Shown one piece after another: positions 52,925-62,915 of a stretch of 64,000 nt of DNA. The notes under the pieces were generated by a model. That model saw nothing but the letters and a program-made list of their open reading frames with translations. It was not told the DNA's origin and ran no database searches. This stretch comes from Thiomonas arsenitoxydans (GTDB taxonomy: Bacteria > Pseudomonadota > Gammaproteobacteria > Burkholderiales > Burkholderiaceae_C): contig NC_014145.1 in assembly GCF_000253115.1 (NCBI RefSeq), positions 1,550,001 through 1,614,000 on the forward strand, read 5' to 3'. Position 1 is the stretch's first letter. Every line of letters starts with the position of its first letter. Position numbers and translations under genes: made by a program.

Positions 52925-55846
52925 ATGGCCAGTCATACCGTCTCACAACTCGCTGCAGAACTCGGCAAACCCTTGAACCTCTTGCAGGAGCAACTGCAAC
53001 AGGCGGGAGTCGGAGCGCGCGCGGCAGACGACGTCATCAGTGAGGCCGACAAGGCCCGCCTGCTCGAGCACTTGCGCGCGGCGCATGGTGGTGCTGCTGG
53101 CGGCGAGCGCAAAAAAATCACCCTGACCCGCAAGCAGACCAGCGAGATCAAGCAGGCGGACGCCACGGGCAAGGCGCGCACCATTCACGTGGAAGTGCGC
53201 AAAAAGCGTGTGTTCGTCAAGCGCGACGAATCCGCACCGGTTGCCGAGGCGTCGGCTGCACCCGAGTCGAACGAGCCGGTGGTGGATGATGCCGAACTCC
53301 AACGCCGCGAGGCCGAGGCGCAGCGTCAGGCCGATTTGCTCGCGCGCCAGGCCGAAGAGTTGGCCGCGCAGCGCGCAGCCGAGCAGGAACGTCGGGCTGC
53401 CCAGGAGCGCCAGGAGCAGCAAGCCCGCGAGCAGGCCGAGCGCGAGGCTCAGGCGGCCCGCGAGGCTGCAGCCAAGTCGCAACAGCCCGCGATCGTGACG
53501 GCCGAGCCGACCGCGCAAATACAAGACAAGCAAGACAAGGAGCCGTCGCAAGCGAGCGAGGCGGCTGCCTCGGCTTTGGCGAGTTCGCAGGCCGCTGCAG
53601 CCGAGCGCGCCGCAGCGCAAAAGAAGCAGGACGCCGAAGAAACCGCCAAACTGGCGCAGATCGAAAAGCGCCGCAAGGCCGCCGAGGCGGAAGCCGCCGC
53701 CATTCGCGACATGATGGCCCGCCCGCGCACGGTGATGCGCGCCGAGAAACCTGCGGTCAAGACGGCCGAGGCAGCTCCCGTCAGCGGCACCATCAAGGGC
53801 ACGATCCACAAACCGGCGGCGGGTGCAGCCAAGACGGCCGGGGCCAGTGCCACGGCCGCGCCGGGTACTGCGGCGAAGAAGGACGACAAGCAGGTCAAGT
53901 CGGAAAAGCTGTCGTCCTCCTGGGCGGACGACGCGGCGAAAAAGCGCGGTGCGTCGATCAAACCCCGCGGCAATCCCACCGGAGCGCCGGGTGGCTGGCG
54001 CGGCCCGAAAACGACGGTTGGGCGTCGCGGCGGACGCAATGATCGGGGCGGTGAGCAGCATGTGCAGGCAGCGCCTGCAGAGATGATCGTGCGCGAGGTG
54101 CATGTGCCCGAGACCATTACCGTGGCCGAATTGGCGCACAAGATGTCGGTGAAGGCCGCCGAGGTCATCAAGAGCCTGATGAAGCTGGGACAGATGGTGA
54201 CCATCAACCAGGTGCTCGATCAGGAAACCGCGATGATCGTGGTCGAGGAACTCGGTCATACCGCCGTTGCCGCCAAGCTCGACGATCCCGAAAACTTCCT
54301 GACGGAAGACGGCGAAGGCGCGATGGCCGACGCGGAACAATTTCCGCGAGCGCCGGTGGTCACGGTCATGGGTCACGTCGACCACGGCAAGACTTCGCTG
54401 CTCGACTACATCCGCCGCGCCAAAGTGGCGGCAGGCGAGGCCGGCGGTATTACGCAGCACATCGGCGCCTATCACGTCCAAACGCCGCGCGGCATCATCA
54501 CCTTCCTCGACACCCCGGGTCACGAAGCCTTCACGGCCATGCGGGCGCGTGGTGCGAAAGCGACCGATATCGTCATTCTGGTGGTGGCCGCAGACGACGG
54601 CGTGATGCCGCAGACCAAGGAAGCGATCGCCCACGCCAAGGCGGCAGGCGTGCCCTTGGTGGTGGCGCTCAACAAAATCGACAAGCCGGGGGCCAACCCG
54701 GATCGCGTCCGCCAGGAACTGATTGCCGAGAGCGTGGTGCCCGAGGAATACGGCGGCGACTCGCCCTTCGTGCCCGTGTCTGCCAAGACCGGCGAAGGCA
54801 TAGATAGCCTGCTTGAACAAATTCTGCTGCAGGCCGAAGTGCTGGAGCTCAAGGCCCCGATTGACGCCCCAGCCAAAGGGCTGGTGATCGAATCGCGCCT
54901 CGACAAAGGCCGTGGTCCTGTGGCCACCATCCTGGTGCAGTCGGGCACGCTCAAGCGCGGGGACGTGGTGCTCGCCGGGGCCGCATTCGGCCGCGTGCGC
55001 GCCATGCTCGACGAGTTGGGCAAGCCGGTGACCGAAGCTGGGCCGTCCATCCCGGTGGAAATTCAAGGCTTGACCGAAGTGCCCAGCGCCGGTGAAGAAA
55101 TCATGGTGCTGCTCGATGAGCGCAAGGCGCGCGAAATTGCGCTGTTCCGCCAGGGCAAGTACCGCGATGTCAAGCTGGCCCGCCAGCAGGCCGCCAAGCT
55201 CGAAAACATGTTCGAGCAATTGAACGAAGGCGCGCAAAACCTGCCGCTCATCATCAAGGCCGACGTGCAGGGTTCGCAAGAAGCGCTCATCCATGCGCTC
55301 ACCAAGCTCTCCACCTCCGAAATCAAGGTGCAAGTGGTGCATGCGGCGGTCGGCGGCATTTCCGAGAGCGACGTCAATCTGGCCATCGCCTCGAATGCGG
55401 TGATCATCGGCTTCAACACCCGCGCCGATGCTGGAGCGCGCAAACTGGCCGAGAACAACGGCATCGACATCCGCTACTACAACATCATTTACGAGGCGGT
55501 CGACGAGATCAAGGCGGCCATGTCGGGCATGCTCACGCCGGACAAGAAGGAAGAGACTCTGGGTCTGGTCGAAATTCGCCAGGTGTTCCGCATCCCGAAG
55601 GTGGGCGCGGTGGCCGGCTGTATGGTGTTGTCGGGTCTGGTGCGCCGCTCCGCGCAGGTGCGCGTGTTGCGCAACAACGTGGTCATTCACACCGGCGAGC
55701 TCGATTCGCTCAAGCGCTTCAAGGACGATGCGCGCGAAGTCAAGGAAGGCTTCGAGTGCGGCCTGTCGTTGAAGAACTACCAGGACATCGAAGAGGGTGA
55801 TCAGCTCGAAGTCTTCGAGATCAAGGACGTGGCGCGCACCCTGTAA
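52925..55846 (+). CDS. infB: Translation initiation factor IF-2
   Basis: A 973-residue GTPase that places initiator tRNA on the ribosome. The N-terminal IF2N domain ([19 protein letters not shown]) is followed by a long charged Ala/Glu/Gln-rich helical linker and a second IF2N ([26 protein letters not shown]). The G domain starts at GHVDHGKTS (residues 483-491), with DTPGHEAF and NKIDKPG. Domains II-IV continue to the normal C-terminus. The protein is longer than E. coli IF-2 owing to the linker, which varies widely in this order. Confidence 0.97.
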   Translation: MASHTVSQLAAELGKPLNLLQEQLQQAGVGARAADDVISEADKARLLEHLRAAHGGAAGGERKKITLTRKQTSEIKQADATGKARTIHVEVRKKRVFVKRDESAPVAEASAAPESNEPVVDDAELQRREAEAQRQADLLARQAEELAAQRAAEQERRAAQERQEQQAREQAEREAQAAREAAAKSQQPAIVTAEPTAQIQDKQDKEPSQASEAAASALASSQAAAAERAAAQKKQDAEETAKLAQIEKRRKAAEAEAAAIRDMMARPRTVMRAEKPAVKTAEAAPVSGTIKGTIHKPAAGAAKTAGASATAAPGTAAKKDDKQVKSEKLSSSWADDAAKKRGASIKPRGNPTGAPGGWRGPKTTVGRRGGRNDRGGEQHVQAAPAEMIVREVHVPETITVAELAHKMSVKAAEVIKSLMKLGQMVTINQVLDQETAMIVVEELGHTAVAAKLDDPENFLTEDGEGAMADAEQFPRAPVVTVMGHVDHGKTSLLDYIRRAKVAAGEAGGITQHIGAYHVQTPRGIITFLDTPGHEAFTAMRARGAKATDIVILVVAADDGVMPQTKEAIAHAKAAGVPLVVALNKIDKPGANPDRVRQELIAESVVPEEYGGDSPFVPVSAKTGEGIDSLLEQILLQAEVLELKAPIDAPAKGLVIESRLDKGRGPVATILVQSGTLKRGDVVLAGAAFGRVRAMLDELGKPVTEAGPSIPVEIQGLTEVPSAGEEIMVLLDERKAREIALFRQGKYRDVKLARQQAAKLENMFEQLNEGAQNLPLIIKADVQGSQEALIHALTKLSTSEIKVQVVHAAVGGISESDVNLAIASNAVIIGFNTRADAGARKLAENNGIDIRYYNIIYEAVDEIKAAMSGMLTPDKKEETLGLVEIRQVFRIPKVGAVAGCMVLSGLVRRSAQVRVLRNNVVIHTGELDSLKRFKDDAREVKEGFECGLSLKNYQDIEEGDQLEVFEIKDVARTL

Positions 55847-55867
55847 TGGGCCAGCAGCCAGACTGAG

Positions 55868-56230
55868 ATGAAGCGCGCAACGCCCAACCGCACCCAACGC
55901 ATCGCCGATCAGATTCAGCGCGATCTGGCCGAACTGATCCAGCGCGAGCTGCGCAACCCGCAGCTCGGGCTGGTGACGCTCACCGATGTGCAGCTCACGC
56001 CCGACTACGCCCATGCCAAGGTTTACTTCAGCGTGATCGGCGCCGAGCCAGACACTGCGCGCCAGATCTTGAGCGACAAGGCCGGGTATCTGCATAGCCT
56101 GCTGTTCAAGCGCCTGCAGATCCACACCGTGCCTACGCTGCACTTTCTGTTCGATCCGACCACCGAGAAGGCGGCGGAGATGGACGGGCTGATCCGCCAG
56201 GCCTTGGCGCAACAGGCCAAAGACGATTGA
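55868..56230 (+). CDS. rbfA: 30S ribosome-binding factor RbfA
   Basis: A 120-residue KH-like cold-shock and 16S maturation factor. Conserved segments are [48 protein letters not shown] (in parts) and [18 protein letters not shown]. It lies 21 bp after infB and 31 bp before truB, within the operon. Confidence 0.95.
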   Translation: MKRATPNRTQRIADQIQRDLAELIQRELRNPQLGLVTLTDVQLTPDYAHAKVYFSVIGAEPDTARQILSDKAGYLHSLLFKRLQIHTVPTLHFLFDPTTEKAAEMDGLIRQALAQQAKDD

Positions 56231-56261
56231 CCCGGCGTGCCGCGCCCGGGTTTTGACCACC

Positions 56262-57299
56262 ATGAATGTCCAGAAAACGCCTTGGGAGGCGGTCAACGGC
56301 GTGCTCCTACTGAACAAGCCCCGCGGGTTGACCTCGCAGCAGGCTTTGTTTCGCGTGCGCCGCAGGCTGCGCGCCGCGAAGGCCGGGCATGGCGGCACGC
56401 TCGATCCTCTGGCCGACGGCCTGTTGATGCTTTGCTTCGGCGCCGCGACCAAGTTCGCCCAGCGTCACCTCGAAGCCGACAAACGCTATGTGGCTGTACT
56501 GCAACTGGGCGTGCGCACGACGACCGATGACGCCGAAGGTGAGATCGTCGAACGCCGTGCGGTACATGTGAGCCAGTCGCAGGTCGATGCCGTTCTGCCG
56601 CGGTTCATCGGCGCCATCAGCCAGACGCCGCCGGTGTATAGCGCGCTCAAGCGCGACGGAAAGCCGCTTTACGCCTATGCCAGGGCGGGCGAGACCGTCG
56701 AGGTGGCGGCCCGCACGGTGCAAATTCACTCGATGGACTTGTTGTCGCTGCAAAACGATCAACTCACGCTGGCCGTGCATTGCGGCAAGGGCACATACAT
56801 TCGCGCGCTGGCGCGTGACATCGGTGAGGCGCTAGGCTGTGGCGCGCATCTGGCGGCACTGACGCGCACGGCAAGCGGCGGTTTTTCGCTGGAACAGGCT
56901 TTGACGCTCGACGAGGCCGAAGCGCTGGCCTCTGCCGATCTGCGCAGCAGGCTGCTGCCGACCGACGTGCTGCTGCAATCTTCGCCGCGCCAGAATCTCG
57001 ACCTTGCCTTGGCCCAGCGGTTTTTGCACGGTGCTCGTCTGAGTGGTTTGGCGCCGGATGAACCTGTAGTGCCGGGCGAAGACGTACGGGTTTACGGACC
57101 GCTAGCGGCGGGCCAGGACGCCGTGCTGCTGGGCATCGGCGCCTGGGAGCAAGGCGCGGAGTCGGTTGTGTTATCGCCGCGCCGCCTGCTTTGCTCCGAC
57201 GAACTCGCCCCTGCCAGAACTTTTGCGATACCGCCTCCCATTTCACAACCCCGAACCGAATCTCTCCCCGAATCTCTCCATCAGGACGCAACACCATGA
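56262..57299 (+). CDS. truB: tRNA pseudouridine(55) synthase TruB
   Basis: A 345-residue enzyme forming pseudouridine-55 in tRNA. The catalytic Asp48 is in HGGTLDPLADGLL, with KRYVAVLQLGVRTTTDDAEGE (part), QTPPVYSALK and CGKGTYIRALARD. It extends about 35 residues past the usual end with a Pro/Ser-rich tail that reads through to the typA start, overlapping it by 4 bp (ATGA). The ATG at 56262 is used rather than the TTG at 56253. Confidence 0.95.
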   Translation: MNVQKTPWEAVNGVLLLNKPRGLTSQQALFRVRRRLRAAKAGHGGTLDPLADGLLMLCFGAATKFAQRHLEADKRYVAVLQLGVRTTTDDAEGEIVERRAVHVSQSQVDAVLPRFIGAISQTPPVYSALKRDGKPLYAYARAGETVEVAARTVQIHSMDLLSLQNDQLTLAVHCGKGTYIRALARDIGEALGCGAHLAALTRTASGGFSLEQALTLDEAEALASADLRSRLLPTDVLLQSSPRQNLDLALAQRFLHGARLSGLAPDEPVVPGEDVRVYGPLAAGQDAVLLGIGAWEQGAESVVLSPRRLLCSDELAPARTFAIPPPISQPRTESLPESLHQDATP

Positions 57300-59122
57300 G
57301 CAAATCCATCCGCAATATCGCCATCATCGCCCACGTCGACCATGGCAAGACCACCATGGTCGACCAGCTGCTGCGTCAGTCGGGCACCTTCGCCGAACAC
57401 GAAAAAGTCGTGGATACGGTGATGGACAACAACGCCATCGAACGCGAACGCGGCATCACCATTCTGGCGAAGAACTGCGCGGTGAGCTGGGAAGGTACGC
57501 ACATCAACATCGTCGACACCCCGGGCCACGCCGACTTCGGCGGTGAAGTCGAGCGCGCGCTGAGCATGGTCGATGGCGTGGTGCTGCTGATCGATGCCCA
57601 GGAAGGCCCGATGCCGCAGACGCGCTTCGTCACCAAAAAAGCGCTGGCCCTGGGGCTCAGGCCCATTGTGGTGGTCAACAAGGTGGACAAGCCGGGCGCC
57701 AAGCCCGATGCGGTGGTGAATGCCGCGTTCGACCTGTTCGACAAGCTGGGCGCCACCGACGAGCAGCTCGACTTTCCCGTGGTCTATGCCTCGGGCATCA
57801 ACGGCTGGACTTCGCTGGAAGAGGGCGAGCCGGGCCAGCAATGGGGCCCGGACATGTCCGCCCTGTTCAACACCATTCTCAAGCATGTGCCGCCGCATAG
57901 CGGCGACGCGGCAGCGCCGCTTCAACTGCAGATTTCGGCGCTGGACTACAACAGCTTCGTCGGCCGCATCGGCGTGGGCCGCATCAATGCCGGCACGATC
58001 AAACCCGGCATGGACGTGCTGGTAATGGAAGGGGTGGACGGCAACTCGATCAAGGGCCGTGTCAATCAGGTGCTGACCTTCCAGGGACTCGACCGCGTGC
58101 AGGTGACCGAGGCGGGCCCGGGCGACATTGTGCTGATCAACGGCATTGCCGACATCGGCATTGGCGTGACCGTCACCGATCCGCTCAACCCGGCGCCGCT
58201 ACCCATGCTCAAGGTGGACGAACCGACGCTGACCATGAACTTCTGCGTCAACACCAGCCCTCTGGCCGGCCGAGAAGGCAAGTACGTCACCAGCCGCCAG
58301 ATCTGGGATCGGCTGCAGAAAGAATTGCAGAGCAATGTGGCGCTGCGGGTGAAGGAGACTGACGAAGACGGCATTTTCGAAGTCTCGGGTCGCGGCGAAC
58401 TGCACTTGACGATTCTGCTGGAAAACATGCGCCGCGAAGGTTACGAGCTGGCGGTGTCCAAGCCGCGTGTGGTGTTCAAGGACGTGGACGGCGTGCGCCA
58501 TGAGCCGATCGAGTTGGTGACCGCTGACATCGAAGAGCAGCACCAGGGCGGTGTGATGCAGGCGCTGGGCGAGCGCAAGGGTGAGCTGGTCAATATGGAG
58601 CCGGACGGCCGCGGCCGCGTGCGCCTCGAATACCGTATTCCGGCGCGCGGCCTGATCGGTTTCACCAACGAATTTCTCAACCTGACTCGCGGCTCGGGCC
58701 TGATCTCCAATATTTTCGACGGCTACGAGCCGCACAAGGGCGAGATCGCGGGACGCAAGAACGGCGTGCTCATCTCCATGGACGATGGCGAAATCTTCAC
58801 CTACGCGCTGGGCAAGCTCGATGACCGCGGCCGCATGTTCGTCAAGGCGGGTGATCCGGTTTACGAAGGCATGATCGTGGGCATACACAGCCGCGACAAC
58901 GATCTGGTGGTCAACGCCACCCGGACCAAACAGCTGACCAACTTCCGCGTGTCCGGCAAGGAAGATGCGATCAAGGTCACGCCGCCTATCGACCTGAATC
59001 TGGAATATGGCGTCGAGTTCATCGAAGACGACGAACTGGTCGAAATCACCCCCAAGAGCGTGCGTCTGCGCAAACGCTATCTGACCGAACAAGAGCGCAA
59101 GCGCGCCGGTCGCTCGGCCTGA
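57296..59122 (+). CDS. typA: Ribosome-associated GTPase TypA/BipA
   Basis: A 608-residue translational GTPase. G motifs: AHVDHGKTT (about residues 11-19), [31 protein letters not shown]. Domains II-III and the BipA-specific C-terminal domain ([31 protein letters not shown] in parts) are complete. It acts in 50S assembly and stress or cold adaptation. The ATG at 57296 overlaps the truB stop; upstream codons belong to the truB tail. Confidence 0.97.
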   Translation: MSKSIRNIAIIAHVDHGKTTMVDQLLRQSGTFAEHEKVVDTVMDNNAIERERGITILAKNCAVSWEGTHINIVDTPGHADFGGEVERALSMVDGVVLLIDAQEGPMPQTRFVTKKALALGLRPIVVVNKVDKPGAKPDAVVNAAFDLFDKLGATDEQLDFPVVYASGINGWTSLEEGEPGQQWGPDMSALFNTILKHVPPHSGDAAAPLQLQISALDYNSFVGRIGVGRINAGTIKPGMDVLVMEGVDGNSIKGRVNQVLTFQGLDRVQVTEAGPGDIVLINGIADIGIGVTVTDPLNPAPLPMLKVDEPTLTMNFCVNTSPLAGREGKYVTSRQIWDRLQKELQSNVALRVKETDEDGIFEVSGRGELHLTILLENMRREGYELAVSKPRVVFKDVDGVRHEPIELVTADIEEQHQGGVMQALGERKGELVNMEPDGRGRVRLEYRIPARGLIGFTNEFLNLTRGSGLISNIFDGYEPHKGEIAGRKNGVLISMDDGEIFTYALGKLDDRGRMFVKAGDPVYEGMIVGIHSRDNDLVVNATRTKQLTNFRVSGKEDAIKVTPPIDLNLEYGVEFIEDDELVEITPKSVRLRKRYLTEQERKRAGRSA

Positions 59123-59171
59123 GTCTGCTCTGAATCCCGCCCCGAATCCCGCTCTACACCCCGCGCGGCAG

Positions 59172-60074
59172 ATGGTGGCCAAGCCTCACCTCCGCGCCGT
59201 GCTCGCCATGGTTGGCGCCACGCTGATGTGGAGCGTGGCGGGGGTGATCACCCGGCATCTGCATCACCAGAACGGGCTCGATCTGGTTTTCTGGCGCAGC
59301 AGCTTCGCGGCGCTGGGTGTGTTGGCCTGGCTGCTCTGGCGCCAAGGGCCACGCGGTCTGGCGCGCGACGTGCGGCATGCTTCGCCGCTGTTGTGGCTGT
59401 CGGCCGGGTTCTGGGGGGTGATGTTCACCGCCTTCATGGTGGCGCTCACCCTGACCACGGTGGCGCAAACCCTGATCGCCGAAAGTCTCAGTCCCCTCAT
59501 CGCCGCCTTGCTGGGTTGGCTGGTGCTGCGCCACGCCTTGCCCGCGCGGACCTGGCTGGCCATCGCGCTTGCCCTGACGGGCATGGGATGGATCGTCTGG
59601 CAAAACCTGCATCACCTCAACGGATCGACACAGTTGCTCGGTATGCTCGTCGCGCTGGCCGTGCCGTTCAGCGCGGCGGCCAACTGGGTCAGTCTGAGAC
59701 GGGCCGGGGCCGCTGTGCCGATGCAGGCTACCGTGATGTTGGGTGCGCTGTTCTCGGTGCTTGCCGTGGCGTTTCCGGCCTGGCCGGTGAGCGTGGACCT
59801 GCACGATCTACTTTGGCTGGCGTTCTTAGGCGTGTTTCAGCTCGCTGCGCCGGGTTTGCTCGCTGTCTGGGCGGCTCAGCGTCTGGCCCCGGCAGAGGTC
59901 GGTTTGCTCGGCCTGCTGGAGATTGTGTTCGGCATTCTCTGGGCGTGGATCGGCGCAGGTGAACAACCCAGCTTCGGGACTTTGATGGGCGGTGGACTGA
60001 TCATGTTCGCACTAGTAGGCAACGAATTACTGGGATGGCGGCAGATCAAACGGGGAGAGCAAATTTATGCTTAA
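59172..60074 (+). CDS. DMT-superfamily transporter (EamA)
   Basis: A 300-residue membrane protein with about ten transmembrane helices in two EamA repeats. The first ends in AESLSPLIAALLGWLVLRHALPARTWLAIALALTGMGWIVW, a typical EamA half; the second ends in LLEIVFGILWAWIGAGEQPSFGTLMGGGLIM. Members export amino acids or other small metabolites, and the substrate is unknown. It overlaps the spherulin-4 lipoprotein gene by 8 bp, suggesting co-translation. Confidence 0.88.
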   Translation: MVAKPHLRAVLAMVGATLMWSVAGVITRHLHHQNGLDLVFWRSSFAALGVLAWLLWRQGPRGLARDVRHASPLLWLSAGFWGVMFTAFMVALTLTTVAQTLIAESLSPLIAALLGWLVLRHALPARTWLAIALALTGMGWIVWQNLHHLNGSTQLLGMLVALAVPFSAAANWVSLRRAGAAVPMQATVMLGALFSVLAVAFPAWPVSVDLHDLLWLAFLGVFQLAAPGLLAVWAAQRLAPAEVGLLGLLEIVFGILWAWIGAGEQPSFGTLMGGGLIMFALVGNELLGWRQIKRGEQIYA

Positions 60075-60978
60075 AAATTTGCGCCACGCAGGCCTTTGGA
60101 TCGGCCTGACGGCTTTGTTGTTGGCAGGCTGCGGCGGCGGGGGCGGCACCAGCGCCTCTACCGACAGTGCGACCACGGGCGCCACACCTGTTGCCTTGAA
60201 GCGCACCACGCCGATGGGTGTGCTCGTGCCGCTCTACGGCTATCCGCTGGTGTCCAGCGGCAGCGGCGCGACTTACACGACGGCCGAGAATCCCGCCTGG
60301 ACGGAGGTGGCCGCTAATGCGGCCGCGGTGCCCACGGTCGCCATCATCAACCCGCAAAACGGGCCGGTCGCATGCACCACTCCGCCCTCGGCCACGCTCA
60401 GCGCTTTCACGCAGGGCATCGGTCAGCTTCACGCCGCCGGGGTGAAAGTACTGGGCTACGTTCACACCAGTTACGGCTCACGCGCGCTCTCGCTGGTGCA
60501 GCAGGATGTGCAGACCTACGCCCAGTGTTATGGCGTGGACGGCGTCTTTTTTGACGAGGTTTCCAATAAGGGCAGCCTGGCGAGTTATTACGCGGCAGCC
60601 GCTGCCACGATGCGTCAGGACATTCTGCCGGGCAGTGGTCAGGCCGCGCTGGTCGCCATCAATCCCGGCACCTATCCCGACCTGTCCATCGCCCAAACGG
60701 CCGACATCACGGTGATGCACGAAAGCGCAGACCTGAATCTACCCGCCGCGCCGGCGAGCCTCGCTTCTTACCCGTCGGCGAAATTCGCCTATCTGGCGCT
60801 GGGTATCAGCAATCTGACGCAGACTCAGGCGGCTACGCTTTCCAGTCTGTACCAGCAGGGCGTCGGTTATGTTTATCTGACCGATCAGGGCAACGGCAAC
60901 GATCCGTGGGCCAAGCTGAGCACCAGTTATCCGGCGCAGATCCAGATCATTCAGGCGTTGAACCAAAGCAAGAACTGA
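60067..60978 (+). CDS. Spherulin-4 family lipoprotein (GH135-like)
   Basis: A 303-residue exported lipoprotein: LTALLLAGC, then five glycines. The mature domain is a TIM-barrel-like spherulin-4 fold: VLVPLYGYPL, VPTVAIINPQNGP, GVKVLGYVHTSYGSR, YGVDGVFFDEVSNKG. The fungal spherulin-4 protein Sph3 founded glycoside hydrolase family GH135 and cleaves a GalNAc-containing polysaccharide. The adjacent acidic pair Asp163-Glu164 sits where that family has catalytic acids. A surface glycosidase acting on an exopolysaccharide is a reasonable inference, supported by the EPS gene 2 kb downstream. Confidence 0.82.
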   Translation: MLKNLRHAGLWIGLTALLLAGCGGGGGTSASTDSATTGATPVALKRTTPMGVLVPLYGYPLVSSGSGATYTTAENPAWTEVAANAAAVPTVAIINPQNGPVACTTPPSATLSAFTQGIGQLHAAGVKVLGYVHTSYGSRALSLVQQDVQTYAQCYGVDGVFFDEVSNKGSLASYYAAAAATMRQDILPGSGQAALVAINPGTYPDLSIAQTADITVMHESADLNLPAAPASLASYPSAKFAYLALGISNLTQTQAATLSSLYQQGVGYVYLTDQGNGNDPWAKLSTSYPAQIQIIQALNQSKN

Positions 60979-61038
60979 GGCCCCCATCGCCCCCTTCGAC
61001 TGTCGTGTAGATTTCGAGACAGAAAAACAGGAGGCGCG

Positions 61039-62625
61039 ATGGAATTCGATACGGTGATTGTCGGCGCGGGTTCGGCGGGCTGCGTGCTGGCCAATCGGCT
61101 CAGTGCTGACCCTGCGCATCGGGTGCTGTTGATCGAGGCCGGTGGCTCGGACTGGCATCCCTACATCCGCATGCCTGCGGGCATCGCCAAGTTGGCGGGC
61201 CACAAGCGCTTCAACTGGGGCGTCACCACGGAGCCCGAGCCGCAGCTGCACCATCGCCGTTTGTGGTGGCCGCGGGGCAGGGTGCTCGGGGGCTCCAGTG
61301 CGATCAACGCCATGTGCTATGTGCGGGGTGTGCCGCAAGACTATGACCGATGGGCCGAGCTGACCGGAGAGTCGGCGTGGTCGTGGGACGCCGCGCTGCC
61401 GCTGTTTCGCGCCGTGGAATGCAACACGCGCGGCGCCGACGCCTGGCATGGTGATCAAGGCGAATTGGGGGTCAGCGATCTGCGGCATCACAATGTGCTG
61501 ACCGATGCGTTCATGGCCGCTGGAGAGTCGTTCGGGTTGAACCGCAACGTCGATTTCAACGGCCCCACTCAGGAAGGCGTTGGGCTCTACCAGGTCACGC
61601 AGAAAAACGGATTGCGGCATTCCAGTGCTGCCGCCTTTCTTGCTCCCGTACGCGGGCGAAACAACCTCACCGTGCTGACGCAGACCCTGACGGAGCGCGT
61701 GCTGATCGAACGTAACCGGGCAGTCGGCGTGCAGGTGCGCACGCACGGCGCTTCTCCGACGCGCATCGAAGCCGGGCGCGTGGTGCTCAGCGGCGGGACG
61801 ATCAATTCGCCCCAACTTCTGCTGCTCTCGGGCATCGGGCCAGCCGATCATCTCCGCGACATCGGCATTCCGGTCGTGCGCGATCTACCCTCCGTGGGCG
61901 AGAACCTGCAGGATCACCTCGACATCTGCACCTTGAACGCCGCCACCCAGCCCGTAACCTACGACCACGTCAATGTCGTCCTGGCCGGTTTGCGGTTCTG
62001 GCTCACCCGTCAGGGAGTTGGAACCTCCAATGCCGCCGAGGGCGGTGGCTTCATGCGCTCGCATTACGCCACCGATGCGCGCTGCGACCTGCAATTTCAC
62101 TTTGTTCCCGCGCTGCTCGACGACCATGGCAGGGGACGCCTGCCAGGCTACGGCTACACCCTGCACGCCTGCGTACTGCATCCGCACAGCCGCGGGCGTA
62201 TCCGGCTGCGCAGTGCCGATCCCGCCGCACATCCACTGATTCAACCCAACTACCTGAGCGACGCCGATGGCTTCGACCTGCGGCGCATGTGCGAAGCCGC
62301 GCGCGTGTCGCGCGAAATCCTGGCGCAACCCGCATTCGACCCATGGCGAGGCGCCGAGATCTTTCCTGGAACGCTCGCCTCGCCGGACGGCGACTTTGCC
62401 GAATTCATCCGCAGCAAAGCCGAAACGGTCTATCACCCGGTCGGAACCTGTCGCATGGGGGCAGACGAAGCCAGTGTGGTCGATCCGCAGCTTCGCGTCC
62501 GGGGCATCGAGGGCCTGCATGTCGTGGATGCGGCCATCATGCCCGAGGTCCCTACGGGCAATACCAACGCTCCGACGCTCATGATTGCCGAGCGCGCCAG
62601 CGCATGGCTACTCGCCGATAACTGA
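61039..62625 (+). CDS. GMC-family FAD-dependent oxidoreductase (choline dehydrogenase-like)
   Basis: A 528-residue flavoenzyme. The N-terminal FAD site is DTVIVGAGSAGCVLANRL, with VLGGSSAINAMCYVRG as the GMC signature 1 and GGTINSPQLLLLSGIGPADHL as signature 2. The catalytic His466 (YHPVGTCRMG) and Asn510 (GNTNAPTLMIAE) are present. It likely oxidises an alcohol and passes electrons to the respiratory chain; the AlkJ/BetA branch is closest by eye. An AGGAGG site precedes the ATG at 61039. The substrate is unknown. Confidence 0.92.
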   Translation: MEFDTVIVGAGSAGCVLANRLSADPAHRVLLIEAGGSDWHPYIRMPAGIAKLAGHKRFNWGVTTEPEPQLHHRRLWWPRGRVLGGSSAINAMCYVRGVPQDYDRWAELTGESAWSWDAALPLFRAVECNTRGADAWHGDQGELGVSDLRHHNVLTDAFMAAGESFGLNRNVDFNGPTQEGVGLYQVTQKNGLRHSSAAAFLAPVRGRNNLTVLTQTLTERVLIERNRAVGVQVRTHGASPTRIEAGRVVLSGGTINSPQLLLLSGIGPADHLRDIGIPVVRDLPSVGENLQDHLDICTLNAATQPVTYDHVNVVLAGLRFWLTRQGVGTSNAAEGGGFMRSHYATDARCDLQFHFVPALLDDHGRGRLPGYGYTLHACVLHPHSRGRIRLRSADPAAHPLIQPNYLSDADGFDLRRMCEAARVSREILAQPAFDPWRGAEIFPGTLASPDGDFAEFIRSKAETVYHPVGTCRMGADEASVVDPQLRVRGIEGLHVVDAAIMPEVPTGNTNAPTLMIAERASAWLLADN

Positions 62626-62915
62626 CCCCAAGTCGTGCTGTTTGTTGTTTTGCGTTTGACTTTTCGATTGGTTTTGCAATCGCACCCTTTGAATTGGGGG
62701 GTGTGCCGCCTGTGCCGGGGATAGACCTGTCATTCCCGATTGACAACAATCCCACGAACCCAACAAGAAACCCAGATTTGTCGTCAGAACTGCCAAAAAT
62801 TTCACATCGATCTGACCGCCTCGCAGCGCAAAATTCTGGCAACGAGCTGGTGTCGCAACCGCGCCAGATTGCAGTCTGTTTTCCTGACGCAATAATCCAA
62901 TACCCAGAGTGAAAA
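62626..62915. other. Intergenic region before the EPS gene
   Basis: 290 bp with lower GC than the flanking genes and no supported gene. A frame at 62694-62912 has no recognisable product. It may hold the promoter of the exopolysaccharide locus; I could not pick a convincing -35/-10 pair. Confidence 0.3.

Noticed and set aside
52943..56452. A 1169-codon minus-strand frame across infB and rbfA
   Set aside because: Antisense to two certain genes; an effect of high GC and codon bias.
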